NCBI RefSeq assembly: GCF_036880985.1 | Contig: NZ_JBAJNO010000009.1 | Span: 2,950,501 to 3,014,500, forward strand | Direction: 5' to 3' | DNA from: Limibacter armeniacum | Lineage (GTDB): Bacteria > Bacteroidota > Bacteroidia > Cytophagales > Flammeovirgaceae | Length of the DNA: 64,000 nt | Notes under the pieces: generated by a model | What the model was told of the DNA's origin: nothing | Database searches by the model: none | The model's input: the letters and a program-made list of their open reading frames with translations, nothing else | Shown here: positions 17,266-25,571 of the stretch, one piece after another | How the letters are laid out: every line of letters starts with the position of its first letter | Position numbering within the stretch: position 1 is the first letter of the stretch | Position numbers and translations under genes: made by a program

Positions 17266-18033
17266 CTATTGCCTACGAAGTATATTACTGCACTGTTGAC
17301 TGTATTGCTGTTTGAGAATCAGTAAAAAGGCTTCTTCATCCTTAGTGGCGTTCCCTAAACTTTTGACTGCTTTCTCATTTTCCATCATGAAAACCTCATT
17401 GTTCCGAAGTAGGTATTTCCCTTTTGCAGTCTTGATTACTTTATCCCCATCATTTCCACTTAAGGTGTAATTATCCATTTGTGTCTCATAGTGGTCTCCA
17501 GCCGGAATGATAGCTTTTACAATGTATTCATCTTGTGGACCACCATATACCTCGCAAAGGCAAGTGCCTTTTTCCTTATTCTGTTCAAGCTCTGAAATAT
17601 TCATTTGAACGATTTTCCAATCATCATTGACCTTTTTTAGTACAGCGGTAATGACCTGCGTGTTTTCTGCTATTTTCTCTTCTCCCTTGAAGATCTCAAA
17701 TTCACGAGTATATTCACAAATACTGGCATCAGCAGCAGTGTGTGTGTTCACACTTTTAATTGATGTCTTAAAGGATAAATTATTAATGCGATTATATTCT
17801 GCCCTTTTCACAAGGTCGTCATATGTATAGGTCTGGGTGCCGATATTCCCATTTAACCTGACGAGCACATAGTTGATTTTGCAGTTAGGATCTATATAAT
17901 CAAGGCGTTTAGAGACATCTGAGGATTCGATTTCTTCTAGAAAGGATTTGATGTCTTGATCGGGGGCTTCTTGTTGTGCAAATAGAGGAGCGGAAATGAG
18001 TGTGCCAAGGATGAATATCCAAAGTGTTTTCAT
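17266..18033 (-). CDS. Secreted protein with NTF2-like region, unknown function
   Basis: Start at the ATG of MKTLWIFILGTLISAPLFAQ, a clean signal peptide; a further in-frame ATG 51 bp upstream adds a polar stretch that would spoil it. The mature protein has about 120 residues resembling an NTF2/SnoaL-like cone (SFLEEIESSDVSKRLDYID, ending KVNDDWKIVQMNISELEQ), then a C-terminal segment with CLCEVYGG and a possible stress or redox sensitivity. No catalytic motif. It is the last gene of a three-gene minus-strand set (with 18142 and 18732), all exported, suggesting a shared envelope role that I cannot name. Confidence 0.7.
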   Translation of the reverse strand: MKTLWIFILGTLISAPLFAQQEAPDQDIKSFLEEIESSDVSKRLDYIDPNCKINYVLVRLNGNIGTQTYTYDDLVKRAEYNRINNLSFKTSIKSVNTHTAADASICEYTREFEIFKGEEKIAENTQVITAVLKKVNDDWKIVQMNISELEQNKEKGTCLCEVYGGPQDEYIVKAIIPAGDHYETQMDNYTLSGNDGDKVIKTAKGKYLLRNNEVFMMENEKAVKSLGNATKDEEAFLLILKQQYSQQCSNILRRQ

Positions 18034-18141
18034 ATGAGGGTCGGTTAGTTGATACAGATTATCATTAAATAAAAAGATACTCAATTATGGGCAGTTGGGA
18101 AGGGACTGAAGTAAAGAAAGTTATCAATAAATATTAATGTA

Positions 18142-18717
18142 CTATAAGTCTGGGAAAGTGAAGTTCTTGATGACAACTAGGTTGAAAGTAGGCTCAAAAA
18201 CAACATTCGCAGCAAATTGCTCTCCTGCAGGAAAACCACTTCCTTCAAGGTTGATGACAATATCCTCTTGGCTGGAGCCATCAATGTAAGCTCTGACTTT
18301 ATCCAAGACCTTTTGTAAACCAGCTTTATTGATGCACCTGTCATCAGCTTTGTATTGATATACATAACCTATCTGACTTACATCATAGGTGCAGGAAAAA
18401 AAGGTAGCGCCCTCAATGGTTGCAGAGAGGTTAAGAGAGCTTGTTTTGTTGTTAGAGTTAGGAATGATAGTCAGGACAAATCCCTCTAAACTAACCCGCT
18501 CTTGATCAATTTCATTTAGTGATATGTCATATTGAGCTACGGTTTCTTCAAACTGGCTATACGGGACTACAATTGGTAGTGTAAGATTTTGGTTGGAAGC
18601 AGATAGGTTTCCAAAGTCTTGAGGAACAGGTACAGTGACGACGAATTCAATGGGCTGTTTTTTACAAGAAGTCAGTAAAAAGAGTACTAAAAAAGATAGC
18701 TGAATTAGTTTTTTCAT
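18142..18717 (-). CDS. Hypothetical lipoprotein
   Basis: 191 residues starting MKKLIQLSFLVLFLLTSCKK, a textbook lipoprotein signal with the lipid Cys at residue 18. The mature part is beta-rich (LPIVVPYSQFEETVAQYDISL, VSLEGFVLTIIPN, LNLSATIEGATFFSCTYD, DIVINLEGSGFPAGEQFAANVVFEPTFNLVVIKNF split by turns) and resembles small Ig-like or LEA-type sandwich domains. No family recognised. It starts 14 bp after the end of the DUF6588-like gene, so the two are almost certainly co-transcribed. Confidence 0.72.
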   Translation of the reverse strand: MKKLIQLSFLVLFLLTSCKKQPIEFVVTVPVPQDFGNLSASNQNLTLPIVVPYSQFEETVAQYDISLNEIDQERVSLEGFVLTIIPNSNNKTSSLNLSATIEGATFFSCTYDVSQIGYVYQYKADDRCINKAGLQKVLDKVRAYIDGSSQEDIVINLEGSGFPAGEQFAANVVFEPTFNLVVIKNFTFPDL

Positions 18718-18731
18718 AGGTGAATAGATAG

Positions 18732-19628
18732 TTATTGTTCGCCAAGCCCAACTCCGAAGCCAAGCGTCAGTACATTTTGTAATGGACTAATGCTATAGTC
18801 AGCATTGACTTTAAGAAAGCCAATATTAAAGCTGGTTCCTGCCGTAAGTCTGAATGTCCGTTTTTCTTTTAGTAGGATACTGACCTGATCTGTATTGCCA
18901 GACACTTGGTAAGTGATGTCCATATTGGATGATTCAAGTCCCAATCCACCATAAAAAGTAAGTATCCTGAAGTCATAACTAGCTTGTAGTGATGTGATAT
19001 AGTTGTTACTCTTTACCATATCATTGGTCTTGAAGCGTTGCCAATAGAAGCCAGCAGCTAAGTCTAATGGAAAGTTTTTAGGTAGATATTGGGAAATACT
19101 GTGTCTGACACCCACACCTATTAGCTTGAGCTTACCTATACTGCCTGTAAAGTCAGAAGCAAAGAAACGAAAAGATGCTTCTGTCCCCAGAATACTACCA
19201 ATACTAAACTGTGGAACTGCAAATGGTAACGTACTAATATCTGCACCTCCTGGGTAATAGGCTTGGGTTCCCCCTTGTCCATCAACTACAACAGCCTTGC
19301 TACTTCCAAAGATGGTAGGTGCATCAACATGCTGTTGGCCGTTTATAGGTACAAAAACATCATCAAAGTCGGCCTGAAAGCTTTTTTTATCTTGAGAGAT
19401 GACAGCCAATGTTGTTACAATACCAAAATAGAACTGGACACCCCCTTTTTCTATATAGGCAGATCGAAACCAACCACTATTGATGCTGGTACCAAATACA
19501 TCCGACATTGGTTGCATGTAAGCTTCTCCATTTTCACCTGTATAGCGACTGACAAGTTCATCAATGGTTTGGGTGTAAGCAATGGCTGGTAGTAGCCAAA
19601 TAGTAAACAGTATAGTATATTTCATCAT
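18732..19628 (-). CDS. DUF6588-like outer-membrane barrel protein
   Basis: 298 residues with a signal peptide (MKYTILFTIWLLPAIAYTQ). Characteristic N-terminal segment YTGENGEAYMQPMSDVFGTSINSGWF, then repeated membrane-strand patterns with Gly/aromatic alternation (KLKLIGVGVRHSISQYL, LAAGFYWQRFKT, ITSLQASYDFRILTFYGGLG, and the closing LTLGFGVGLG). These match what I recall of the Bacteroidota-specific DUF6588 family, predicted barrels of unknown function. First gene of the three-gene envelope set. MMK gives two start choices 3 bp apart. Confidence 0.75.
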   Translation of the reverse strand: MMKYTILFTIWLLPAIAYTQTIDELVSRYTGENGEAYMQPMSDVFGTSINSGWFRSAYIEKGGVQFYFGIVTTLAVISQDKKSFQADFDDVFVPINGQQHVDAPTIFGSSKAVVVDGQGGTQAYYPGGADISTLPFAVPQFSIGSILGTEASFRFFASDFTGSIGKLKLIGVGVRHSISQYLPKNFPLDLAAGFYWQRFKTNDMVKSNNYITSLQASYDFRILTFYGGLGLESSNMDITYQVSGNTDQVSILLKEKRTFRLTAGTSFNIGFLKVNADYSISPLQNVLTLGFGVGLGEQ

Positions 19629-19712
19629 AGACAGCAGGATTCATAAGTAGGGAAATATACGACACACAATCAAATAGACAAAAATGGCGGAATAGGTTGT
19701 TGCTGTTATGTT

Positions 19713-20300
19713 TTACGGGTGTATATGTCCTTTAGAGAGGAATTTTTGTTCAATAATCTTAGAGACTAAATACATATTGATTCCACATAAAGCCCCTACA
19801 GTCATTCCTGCTACAATATCACCAGGGTAGTGTACTCCGACCGCAATCCTACTGTAGGCCACGAGAATTGCCCAGGGAAATATGACCCATATCCAAGAAA
19901 ATGTTTTGCGCCAGAAAAGATATAATGCAGAAGCAAGTGCCATCGTATTCGACGCATGGGAAGACATAAAACCAAATTGCCCTCCTTTGTAATTATTGAC
20001 AAGGTGTACGAGTCCCTCCAAGTCGAGGGCATGAGATGGTCTTGGGCGTTGAATCCATGGCTTAAAAATGCCTGATGTGATAAAGTCAGCAAGTCCTACT
20101 GCTGCACCTATTGCAGCGAGCATAAGTAATCCACGTTTCCAACCAAACTTCCAGAACATTACAAGAGCAATGATCAAATAAAGAGGGACCCATGTTTTAG
20201 ATTGTGTAATGAAATAAAAAAATTGGTCAGAAAAATCGTTGTGAAGTCCATTGAACCAAAGAAACAACTGTTTGTCTAGTTCATTGATATATTCAGTCAT
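19713..20300 (-). CDS. PAP2-family membrane phosphatase
   Basis: 195-residue integral membrane phosphatase with the full three-part acid-phosphatase signature: KPWIQRPRPS (motif 1), GFMSSHASNT (motif 2, catalytic His) and SRIAVGVHYPGDIVAG (motif 3, nucleophilic His). About five hydrophobic segments surround them. Members dephosphorylate undecaprenyl diphosphate, phosphatidate or lipid A; the substrate here is unknown. Single gene with a candidate promoter just upstream. Confidence 0.92.
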   Translation of the reverse strand: MTEYINELDKQLFLWFNGLHNDFSDQFFYFITQSKTWVPLYLIIALVMFWKFGWKRGLLMLAAIGAAVGLADFITSGIFKPWIQRPRPSHALDLEGLVHLVNNYKGGQFGFMSSHASNTMALASALYLFWRKTFSWIWVIFPWAILVAYSRIAVGVHYPGDIVAGMTVGALCGINMYLVSKIIEQKFLSKGHIHP

Positions 20301-20323
20301 GTTTGTCTTTATTAGTTTTCAGG

Positions 20324-20331
20324 CAAATATA
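20324..20331 (-). promoter_or_regulatory. Candidate -7 element of the PAP2 gene
   Basis: Minus strand reads TATATTTG (TAnnTTTG) 23 bp upstream of the start codon; a matching -33 TTG is not obvious. Confidence 0.45.
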
Positions 20332-20341
20332 ACTGAAAATA

Positions 20342-20367
20342 GAAAAGGCTACCGAGTGGTAGCCTTC
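20342..20367 (-). terminator. Intrinsic terminator of the 2H phosphoesterase gene
   Basis: Stem AAGGCTACC / GGTAGCCTT with a 4-nt loop, followed on the minus strand by TTCTATTTTC; begins only 4 bp after the gene's stop. Confidence 0.8.
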
Positions 20368-20370
20368 ATT

Positions 20371-21063
20371 TTATGATTTTAAGGTGTACTTGCCGAGTAG
20401 CACTTTTTTATACTCAATGTTATACCAATCGTGATAGACAAATTCAATTTCTTTTACCCTGAATTTCCCCATGTTAAGGGCTTCCATTGACTTGACAGAG
20501 TTGATGAACTCACCATGTCTTCTCATGCGGTCTTTGAACCTGACAATTGTTGCGTGAGCCGTAAAGGACTCATACCGTTCTTCCAACAAGAGTTTACGCT
20601 CTTTCGCCTTTTGCCGAATACTGTTACGTAACTGATAAAGCGGTTGATCATAATAACCTTTGGCGATTACAGCACCATTACTGACTGCTACACCTTTGAA
20701 ATAAACATTAAATGATGGAGTCTGTGAGAGTACCTCATCAAAGATGTTCATATAAGACTGGATAAGTTTCCTATCAAGACGTAAGTCTTCCTTAGCCCCA
20801 ATCAAGTCCATAACAGTTAAGTGAATATCCGATGTAGGATAATAATACTGATATGGTTCAATCGGTTGCAGTTTCTGATGAACGGCACAGAAATGATTTA
20901 GTACTTCACCTTCTAAAGTTACTAGAAGTGTAAGCCCCATACGCCTGTCACTATCAGGAAGCTGAAGGTGGGCATCAATATACTCCTTACCGGAAGTAAG
21001 GGCAGAAATACCGGAGTGGGCAATTTCCCTGTACTTGTGATCCAAAAGGTGTTCTATTGTCAT
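20371..21063 (-). CDS. 2'-5' RNA ligase-like (2H phosphoesterase) protein
   Basis: 230 residues with the two H-x-T/S-x motifs of the 2H superfamily: DIHLTVMDLIG near residue 80 and FTAHATIVRFKDRMRR near 170, whose histidines would form the active site acting on 2',3'-cyclic or 2'-5' phosphodiester bonds. Between them NVYFKGVAVSNGAVIAKGYYDQPLYQLRNSIRQ matches the typical LigT-fold centre. The physiological substrate is unknown. The tRNA genes 280 bp away may be coincidental. Confidence 0.85.
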   Translation of the reverse strand: MTIEHLLDHKYREIAHSGISALTSGKEYIDAHLQLPDSDRRMGLTLLVTLEGEVLNHFCAVHQKLQPIEPYQYYYPTSDIHLTVMDLIGAKEDLRLDRKLIQSYMNIFDEVLSQTPSFNVYFKGVAVSNGAVIAKGYYDQPLYQLRNSIRQKAKERKLLLEERYESFTAHATIVRFKDRMRRHGEFINSVKSMEALNMGKFRVKEIEFVYHDWYNIEYKKVLLGKYTLKS

Positions 21064-21313
21064 GCTGCTAATCAGTTGATAGGTTATGATTGGTATTTAT
21101 TGGATTAATTACAGATATCACTCTTTCAGGATGTTCATTGTAATATCCGCAAGTAAAAATATGGCATAGGGTTAATAAATGAAATTAAGTGTGACTTTTG
21201 ATATTGTTAATATTTCGAATAGGAGGTAAATATGGGCGTGATGTTTTAATAAATTATTAATGTGCAATTAATTGTTGTGTAAATACAATAATGAGTTTGA
21301 TAATATTTGGATA

Positions 21314-21343
21314 TAAAAAAAGGGTTTCCTATTTGGAAACCCT
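21314..21343 (-). terminator. Terminator of tRNA-Arg copy 1
   Basis: Minus strand: AGGGTTTCC, loop AAATA, GGAAACCCT, then seven T. It follows the tRNA 3' end by 8 bp and is identical in the second copy. Confidence 0.9.
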
Positions 21344-21351
21344 AGTTCTAG

Positions 21352-21425
21352 TGACCTCGTCAGGATTCAAACCTGAAACCTTCAGAGCCGTAATCTGATG
21401 CTCTATTCAGTTGAGCTACGAGGCC
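21352..21425 (-). tRNA. tRNA-Arg(ACG), copy 1
   Basis: The 74-nt minus-strand sequence folds as a standard cloverleaf: acceptor GGCCTCG/CGAGGTC (one G-U pair), D arm GCTC/GAGC, anticodon stem TCAGA/TCTGA with loop TTACGGC (anticodon ACG, read as ICG after deamination), T arm TCAGG-TTTGAAT-CCTGA and discriminator A. CCA is not encoded. Reads CGN arginine codons. A promoter lies right behind it and a terminator in front. Confidence 0.96.
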
Positions 21426-21443
21426 TTTTGCTTTAAAGCGTTG

Positions 21444-21475
21444 CAAATATAAGGGCTTCTCTTTGTATTATGCAA
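21444..21475 (-). promoter_or_regulatory. Promoter of tRNA-Arg copy 1
   Basis: Minus strand: TTG (21473-21475), 21-nt spacer, TATATTTG (21444-21451), matching the Bacteroidota TTG / TAnnTTTG consensus, 18 bp before the tRNA 5' end. Confidence 0.75.
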
Positions 21476-21557
21476 TACATTCACTCTAAAAATATCTGTT
21501 TAGAGAGTAACCGCCTTATTTACAGTGAGAAAAATATAAATATAAGACGAAATTGTA

Positions 21558-21587
21558 TAAAAAAAGGGTTTCCTATTTGGAAACCCT
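21558..21587 (-). terminator. Terminator of tRNA-Arg copy 2
   Basis: Same AGGGTTTCC-AAATA-GGAAACCCT hairpin and T-run as copy 1, 8 bp after the tRNA 3' end. Confidence 0.9.
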
Positions 21588-21595
21588 AGTTTTAG

Positions 21596-21669
21596 TGACC
21601 TCGTCAGGATTCAAACCTGAAACCTTCAGAGCCGTAATCTGATGCTCTATTCAGTTGAGCTACGAGGCC
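21596..21669 (-). tRNA. tRNA-Arg(ACG), copy 2
   Basis: Sequence identical over all 74 nt to copy 1, 244 bp away in the same orientation. The near-identical stretch extends through the terminator on one side and about 20 nt (CTTTAAAGCGTTGCAAA-type) on the other, so the duplicated unit includes the terminator and the start of the promoter. Confidence 0.96.
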
Positions 21670-21687
21670 TTTTGTCTTAAAGCGTTG

Positions 21688-21717
21688 CAAAGGTAGTAAT
21701 GTTTGTTTGTTATGCAA
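21688..21717 (-). promoter_or_regulatory. Promoter of tRNA-Arg copy 2
   Basis: Minus strand: TTG (21715-21717), 19-nt spacer, TACCTTTG (21688-21695), 18 bp before the tRNA. The core differs from copy 1 (TATATTTG) although the sequence next to it is shared. Confidence 0.8.
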
Positions 21718-21719
21718 AT

Positions 21720-22102
21720 ATTAACCCTCAATTAAATTCTAAACGGATTTTAATACTCTTGATGTGCTAAAGGCAACCCACTGACTAGTAGTAAGGTTAA
21801 ACGTACCTGAAAGAAGAAATAAAATCTTGGAAACTTTATAAATGAAATCCCTCAGTGTATGATTTTTCTTCTTTAAATAACCTGAACAGAAATAAAAACG
21901 TTTTTATTACACTTTTTTAGACTATACACCTTGTAATTTGTGTAATATTTAGAATATTGAGCAGCTATTATTCAAAGGTGAGGCACGTATGGGTATATAA
22001 AGATATTGATAATGAGTAGACCCAACTCCTTACATATTAACACAAGTATTATAACCAAGTCGTGATTTAAATATCACTAACCAACAAACAACACAGACAC
22101 AT
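21720..22102. promoter_or_regulatory. Upstream region of the glutamate-type dehydrogenase with an 18-bp palindrome
   Basis: This 380-bp region holds no gene. The perfect palindrome AATAAAAACGTTTTTATT at 21891-21908, with no loop, lies about 195 bp before the dehydrogenase start and looks like a dimeric-regulator operator. No consensus promoter could be fixed with confidence. Confidence 0.45.
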
Positions 22103-23389
22103 ATGCAAACTTTGATGGACGACCAAACGGTAGTTGAACAGCCGTTCGCCTCTCATGACGAACTGAAGGCACTTATCAAAAAATTTGAGGACAAAGCTCC
22201 TGAAGTAGTATTTGAATGGAATGACCGTGAAACAGAGGCCAAAGGCTGGGTAGTAATCAACTCTCTACGTGGAGGTGCTGCTGGTGGAGGTACACGTATG
22301 CGCCCAGGGCTAGACAAAAGGGAAGTAGAGTCTCTAGCAAAAACAATGGAGGTGAAATTCACAGTGTCTGGTCCTGCAATTGGTGGTGCCAAATCAGGAA
22401 TTGACTTTGACCCGAAAGACCCTCGTAAAGAAGCGGTTTTGAAGAGGTGGTATAAGGCCGTTATTCCATTATTGAAAAACTATTATGGAACAGGGGGCGA
22501 TATGAATGTGGATGAGATAGAAGAAGTAATTCCTATTACAGAAGAGTATGGGTTATGGCATCCGCAAGAGGGTATTGTCAATGGTCATTTCAATCCAAAT
22601 GAGCGTAACAAGATCAATAAGATTGGTCAACTGAGGACAGGTGTTTCTAAAGTGGTAGAAGATCCTGAGTTTACTCCGGATGGTCAAAAACAATATACCA
22701 TAGCAGACCTGATAACAGGTTATGGTGTGGCTGAAGCAGTGAAGCATTACTATAACCTTTGGGGTGGGGAACTGAAAGGAAAAAGGGTAATAGTACAAGG
22801 TTGGGGCAATGTAGCATCAGCAGCAGCGCTTTACTTGGCAAAGGATGGAGTGAAGTTGGTAGGTGTGATCGACCGTGAAGGTGGCTTACTTAGTGAAGAA
22901 GGTTTAGGTTTACAGGAAGTGAAGACACTTTTTGCAAATAAGAATGGAAACCAACTGAATACAGAAAATATGCTGTCATTCGATGAGGTGAATGAACGTA
23001 TCTGGGATATGCCGGCTGATATTTTTATTCCGGCAGCTGGTTCAAGGTTGGTTACACCAGAACAGGTTCAACGAATGAGTAAAGCAGGAGTGGAGGTGAT
23101 CTCTTGTGGAGCCAATGTTCCTTTCAAGGACCAGGCGATTTTCTATGGACCAACATATGAGTTGGCAGATAGTACAATGGCTGTTATCCCAGACTTTATT
23201 GCCAATGCTGGTATGGCCAGAGTATTTGCTTACCTAATGGGACAAGATGTAGCCTTGACTGATGAAGCGGTATTTACAGATGTTTCCAAGACAATCCTTG
23301 AAGGACTTGAGCAAACACGAAAGCATTGTAAGGATAATAAGAACTTGGCAAGTGTTTCTCTAAAGCAAGCAATCGGTAAATTGCTATAA
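22103..23389 (+). CDS. Glu/Leu/Phe/Val dehydrogenase (probably glutamate dehydrogenase)
   Basis: 428-residue amino-acid dehydrogenase interconverting an amino acid with its 2-oxo acid and ammonia using NAD(P). The catalytic N-terminal domain shows RGGAAGGGTRMRPG, the active-site lysine region SGPAIGGAKSGIDFDP and the TGGDMNVDE segment. The Rossmann domain has VIVQGWGNVASAAALYLAKDG (GxGNV fingerprint), and IFIPAAGSRLVTPE and VIPDFIANAGM complete the family pattern. The GGGTRM and GGAKSG variants place it in a Bacteroidota subgroup between glutamate and leucine/valine enzymes, so substrate specificity remains open. Single gene with a strong terminator. Confidence 0.9.
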   Translation: MQTLMDDQTVVEQPFASHDELKALIKKFEDKAPEVVFEWNDRETEAKGWVVINSLRGGAAGGGTRMRPGLDKREVESLAKTMEVKFTVSGPAIGGAKSGIDFDPKDPRKEAVLKRWYKAVIPLLKNYYGTGGDMNVDEIEEVIPITEEYGLWHPQEGIVNGHFNPNERNKINKIGQLRTGVSKVVEDPEFTPDGQKQYTIADLITGYGVAEAVKHYYNLWGGELKGKRVIVQGWGNVASAAALYLAKDGVKLVGVIDREGGLLSEEGLGLQEVKTLFANKNGNQLNTENMLSFDEVNERIWDMPADIFIPAAGSRLVTPEQVQRMSKAGVEVISCGANVPFKDQAIFYGPTYELADSTMAVIPDFIANAGMARVFAYLMGQDVALTDEAVFTDVSKTILEGLEQTRKHCKDNKNLASVSLKQAIGKLL

Positions 23390-23415
23390 CATTAGGGAAT
23401 GTAATTGGCTGTTTT

Positions 23416-23457
23416 GATAGTTCGCATAGTACTTAGTGCTATGCGAACTATTTTTTT
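23416..23457 (+). terminator. Intrinsic terminator of the dehydrogenase gene
   Basis: A 13-bp stem (ATAGTTCGCATAG / CTATGCGAACTAT) followed by seven T, 27 bp after the stop. Confidence 0.9.
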
Positions 23458-23837
23458 ATGGCAGTCGAAATTTTTTTGAAATTTATAATGTGGGATATTG
23501 GATGCTTTATTGGATATGTGCACAATGCCAATGTTAAGAAATTATTACAACAAGAATTAGATTCCGGAATCATAAAGAAAAGATCACTATAATTGCAAAG
23601 CAGAAAATATGACGTTTTTACTATCATTTATGACGATATAAATATTAATAAATGATAATAAGATTGTAAAAATTGATATGAGTCATATAATGTAAGCTCA
23701 ACGATTGATACATTTACAACTTGGCTTTATTGTGCGGAAATGATCGTTGTTGAATTTATGTGTGGATGAATTGAATGTTACGGTATGTTCAAGGTCAAGG
23801 GCTTGAAGTACTGTTAGCAGAAACGAATTAACCAAAT
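23458..23837. other. Non-coding region upstream of nhaD
   Basis: 380 AT-rich bases without a gene. A weak inverted pair, CAACGAT near 23700 and ATCGTTG near 23743, encloses about 40 nt. I recognise no riboswitch and no clear promoter. Confidence 0.4.
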
Positions 23838-25382
23838 ATGAAACAAAAGATTATCTATTTGTTCCTGTCGCTTAGTGCCCTATTGCTTTTTTCGCAAGAA
23901 GGGTTCGCTGCGGTGACGGAAACTATGGGGGTGACAGCTATTGAAGGAACAACTGAGGGTGGACATGGGCATGTGCCGGTGTGGGCTGTTATTCCATTTG
24001 CGACTTTATTGATCATGATTGCGACAGGTCCACTTTTCTACGAGAAGTTTTGGCACCATAATTACCCTAAAGTGGCAGTCATCCTAGCAGCAGTAGTAGT
24101 TCTTTACTATATCTTCGGTCTTCACAATACACATGGACCGATTCATGCCTTCTTTGAATATTTCCAGTTTATAGCACTTCTCTCATCACTTTATATAGCG
24201 TCAGGCGGTATTATGATCAATATCGACAAGAAAAGTACGCCTATGCTGAATGTGGTAATCTTGGTGATTGGGGCTGTTATAGCTAATATCATTGGTACAA
24301 CAGGTGCTTCTATGCTTCTGATTCGCCCATTTATGCGTGTGAACCGTGAGCGTATCCATGCCTACCATATTGTGTTCTTTATCTTTATGGTAAGTAACTT
24401 GGGAGGAGCCTTGACGCCAATTGGTGACCCGCCATTGTTCTTGGGTTTCTTGAAAGGTGTGCCATTTGAATGGACCATCGTTCATGGTTTACCAATGTGG
24501 TTCTTTGCCATTGCAGTACTGGCGATTATATTTTATTTCTTTGACAAGAAAAGCCTTAATAAGAAGAATCCTTTCTTTGCGTCTGATACAGTAAAGCCAA
24601 TTTCGGGCAAAATAGAAATCACAGGTAGCAAAAACTTTATTTGGCTGGTAGTAGTCATTATAGCGGTATTCATAGATCCGTCTAAACTGAGTTTTGTTCC
24701 AGGTATCATTGAACATCATGGCCATTTCTCTATTGGCTTTTTGAGTACAATGCCGGAAGATGCTACGATTTTCTCATTTGTTCGTGAACTGATCATGTTC
24801 GCAGTAGCATACCTGTCTTATAAATTGGCAGATCAGAAAGCGATTAAAGGCAATGATTTCAACTTTGAGCCAATCCGTGAGGTAGCTTACATCTTTATCG
24901 GGATCTTTGGTACAATGATGCCAGCATTGGAATTGGTGGCAGGCTTTGCTGCATCTCCAGAAGGAGCAAAGCTAATTAGCCATAATACCTTGTATTGGGG
25001 GACAGGTGTACTTTCAGGTATTCTGGATAATGCACCAACTTATTTGAATTTCTTGACGGCGGCATTAGCATCCAAGGGTGCTGATATTAATAATGTCAGT
25101 GATGTGGTTGCCTTTACAAAAGGAGGCTTTGCTGACTCCATCTTGGAGCTGCAAGCCATTTCAATAGCGGCTGTATTCTTTGGCGCTATGACTTACATTG
25201 GCAATGGACCTAACTTTATGGTAAAGTCAATTGCAGAGCAAACAGGAATTGAAATGCCATCGTTCTTTGGTTATATCCTAAGATACTCACTGCCAATTTT
25301 GCTGATTGTGTTGGTGATGGTGTGGTTCCTATTCTTCTTTAATGAGTCTGTGACATTAGGCTGGAATGCATTATTTGCATAA
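23838..25382 (+). CDS. nhaD: Na+/H+ antiporter NhaD
   Basis: 514-residue polytopic membrane protein of the ion-transporter superfamily, exporting Na+ (and Li+) in exchange for H+. A signal-like first segment (MKQKIIYLFLSLSALLLFSQEGFA) is followed by a His-rich loop GGHGHVP and about 12 helices. Diagnostic NhaD segments are ASGGIMINIDKKSTP, IGTTGASMLLIRPFMRVN, NLGGALTPIGDPPLFLGFLKGVPFEW, GVLSGILDNAPTYLNF and GNGPNFMVKSIAEQ. It fits a marine or saline habitat. Monocistronic, closed by its own terminator. Confidence 0.95.
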   Translation: MKQKIIYLFLSLSALLLFSQEGFAAVTETMGVTAIEGTTEGGHGHVPVWAVIPFATLLIMIATGPLFYEKFWHHNYPKVAVILAAVVVLYYIFGLHNTHGPIHAFFEYFQFIALLSSLYIASGGIMINIDKKSTPMLNVVILVIGAVIANIIGTTGASMLLIRPFMRVNRERIHAYHIVFFIFMVSNLGGALTPIGDPPLFLGFLKGVPFEWTIVHGLPMWFFAIAVLAIIFYFFDKKSLNKKNPFFASDTVKPISGKIEITGSKNFIWLVVVIIAVFIDPSKLSFVPGIIEHHGHFSIGFLSTMPEDATIFSFVRELIMFAVAYLSYKLADQKAIKGNDFNFEPIREVAYIFIGIFGTMMPALELVAGFAASPEGAKLISHNTLYWGTGVLSGILDNAPTYLNFLTAALASKGADINNVSDVVAFTKGGFADSILELQAISIAAVFFGAMTYIGNGPNFMVKSIAEQTGIEMPSFFGYILRYSLPILLIVLVMVWFLFFFNESVTLGWNALFA

Positions 25383-25441
25383 AAAAAATAGATTGCATTG
25401 GTTGGTTTTTTGAATAAAAACAGACCATATCTATATCTTTG

Positions 25442-25497
25442 AAAGATGCCATCAAGCTCTGTATAAAAGTACTGAGTGCAGATGGCATCTTTTTTAT
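25442..25497 (+). terminator. Intrinsic terminator of nhaD
   Basis: Stem AAAGATGCCATC / GATGGCATCTTT with a 27-nt loop and a following T-run. Confidence 0.75.
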
Positions 25498-25508
25498 CAA
25501 TAATGGTA

Positions 25509-25516
25509 TAATTTTG
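25509..25516 (+). promoter_or_regulatory. Candidate -7 element of gldB
   Basis: TAATTTTG matches TAnnTTTG, 55 bp before the gldB start; no clear -33 TTG. Confidence 0.4.
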
Positions 25517-25571
25517 TAGCCACATTACGGAACATAAATTTTTCAACCTAATTAATAACAAGAGAGCTACT

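Noticed and set aside
21314-21717. Mobile-element or phage attachment site at the tRNA genes
   Set aside because: The repeat is the tRNA unit itself with terminator; no integrase or partial tRNA end, and the flanks are ordinary genes.
23458-23837. Sodium- or pH-sensing riboswitch before nhaD
   Set aside because: Only a weak distant inverted pair is present; no known riboswitch core could be recognised.
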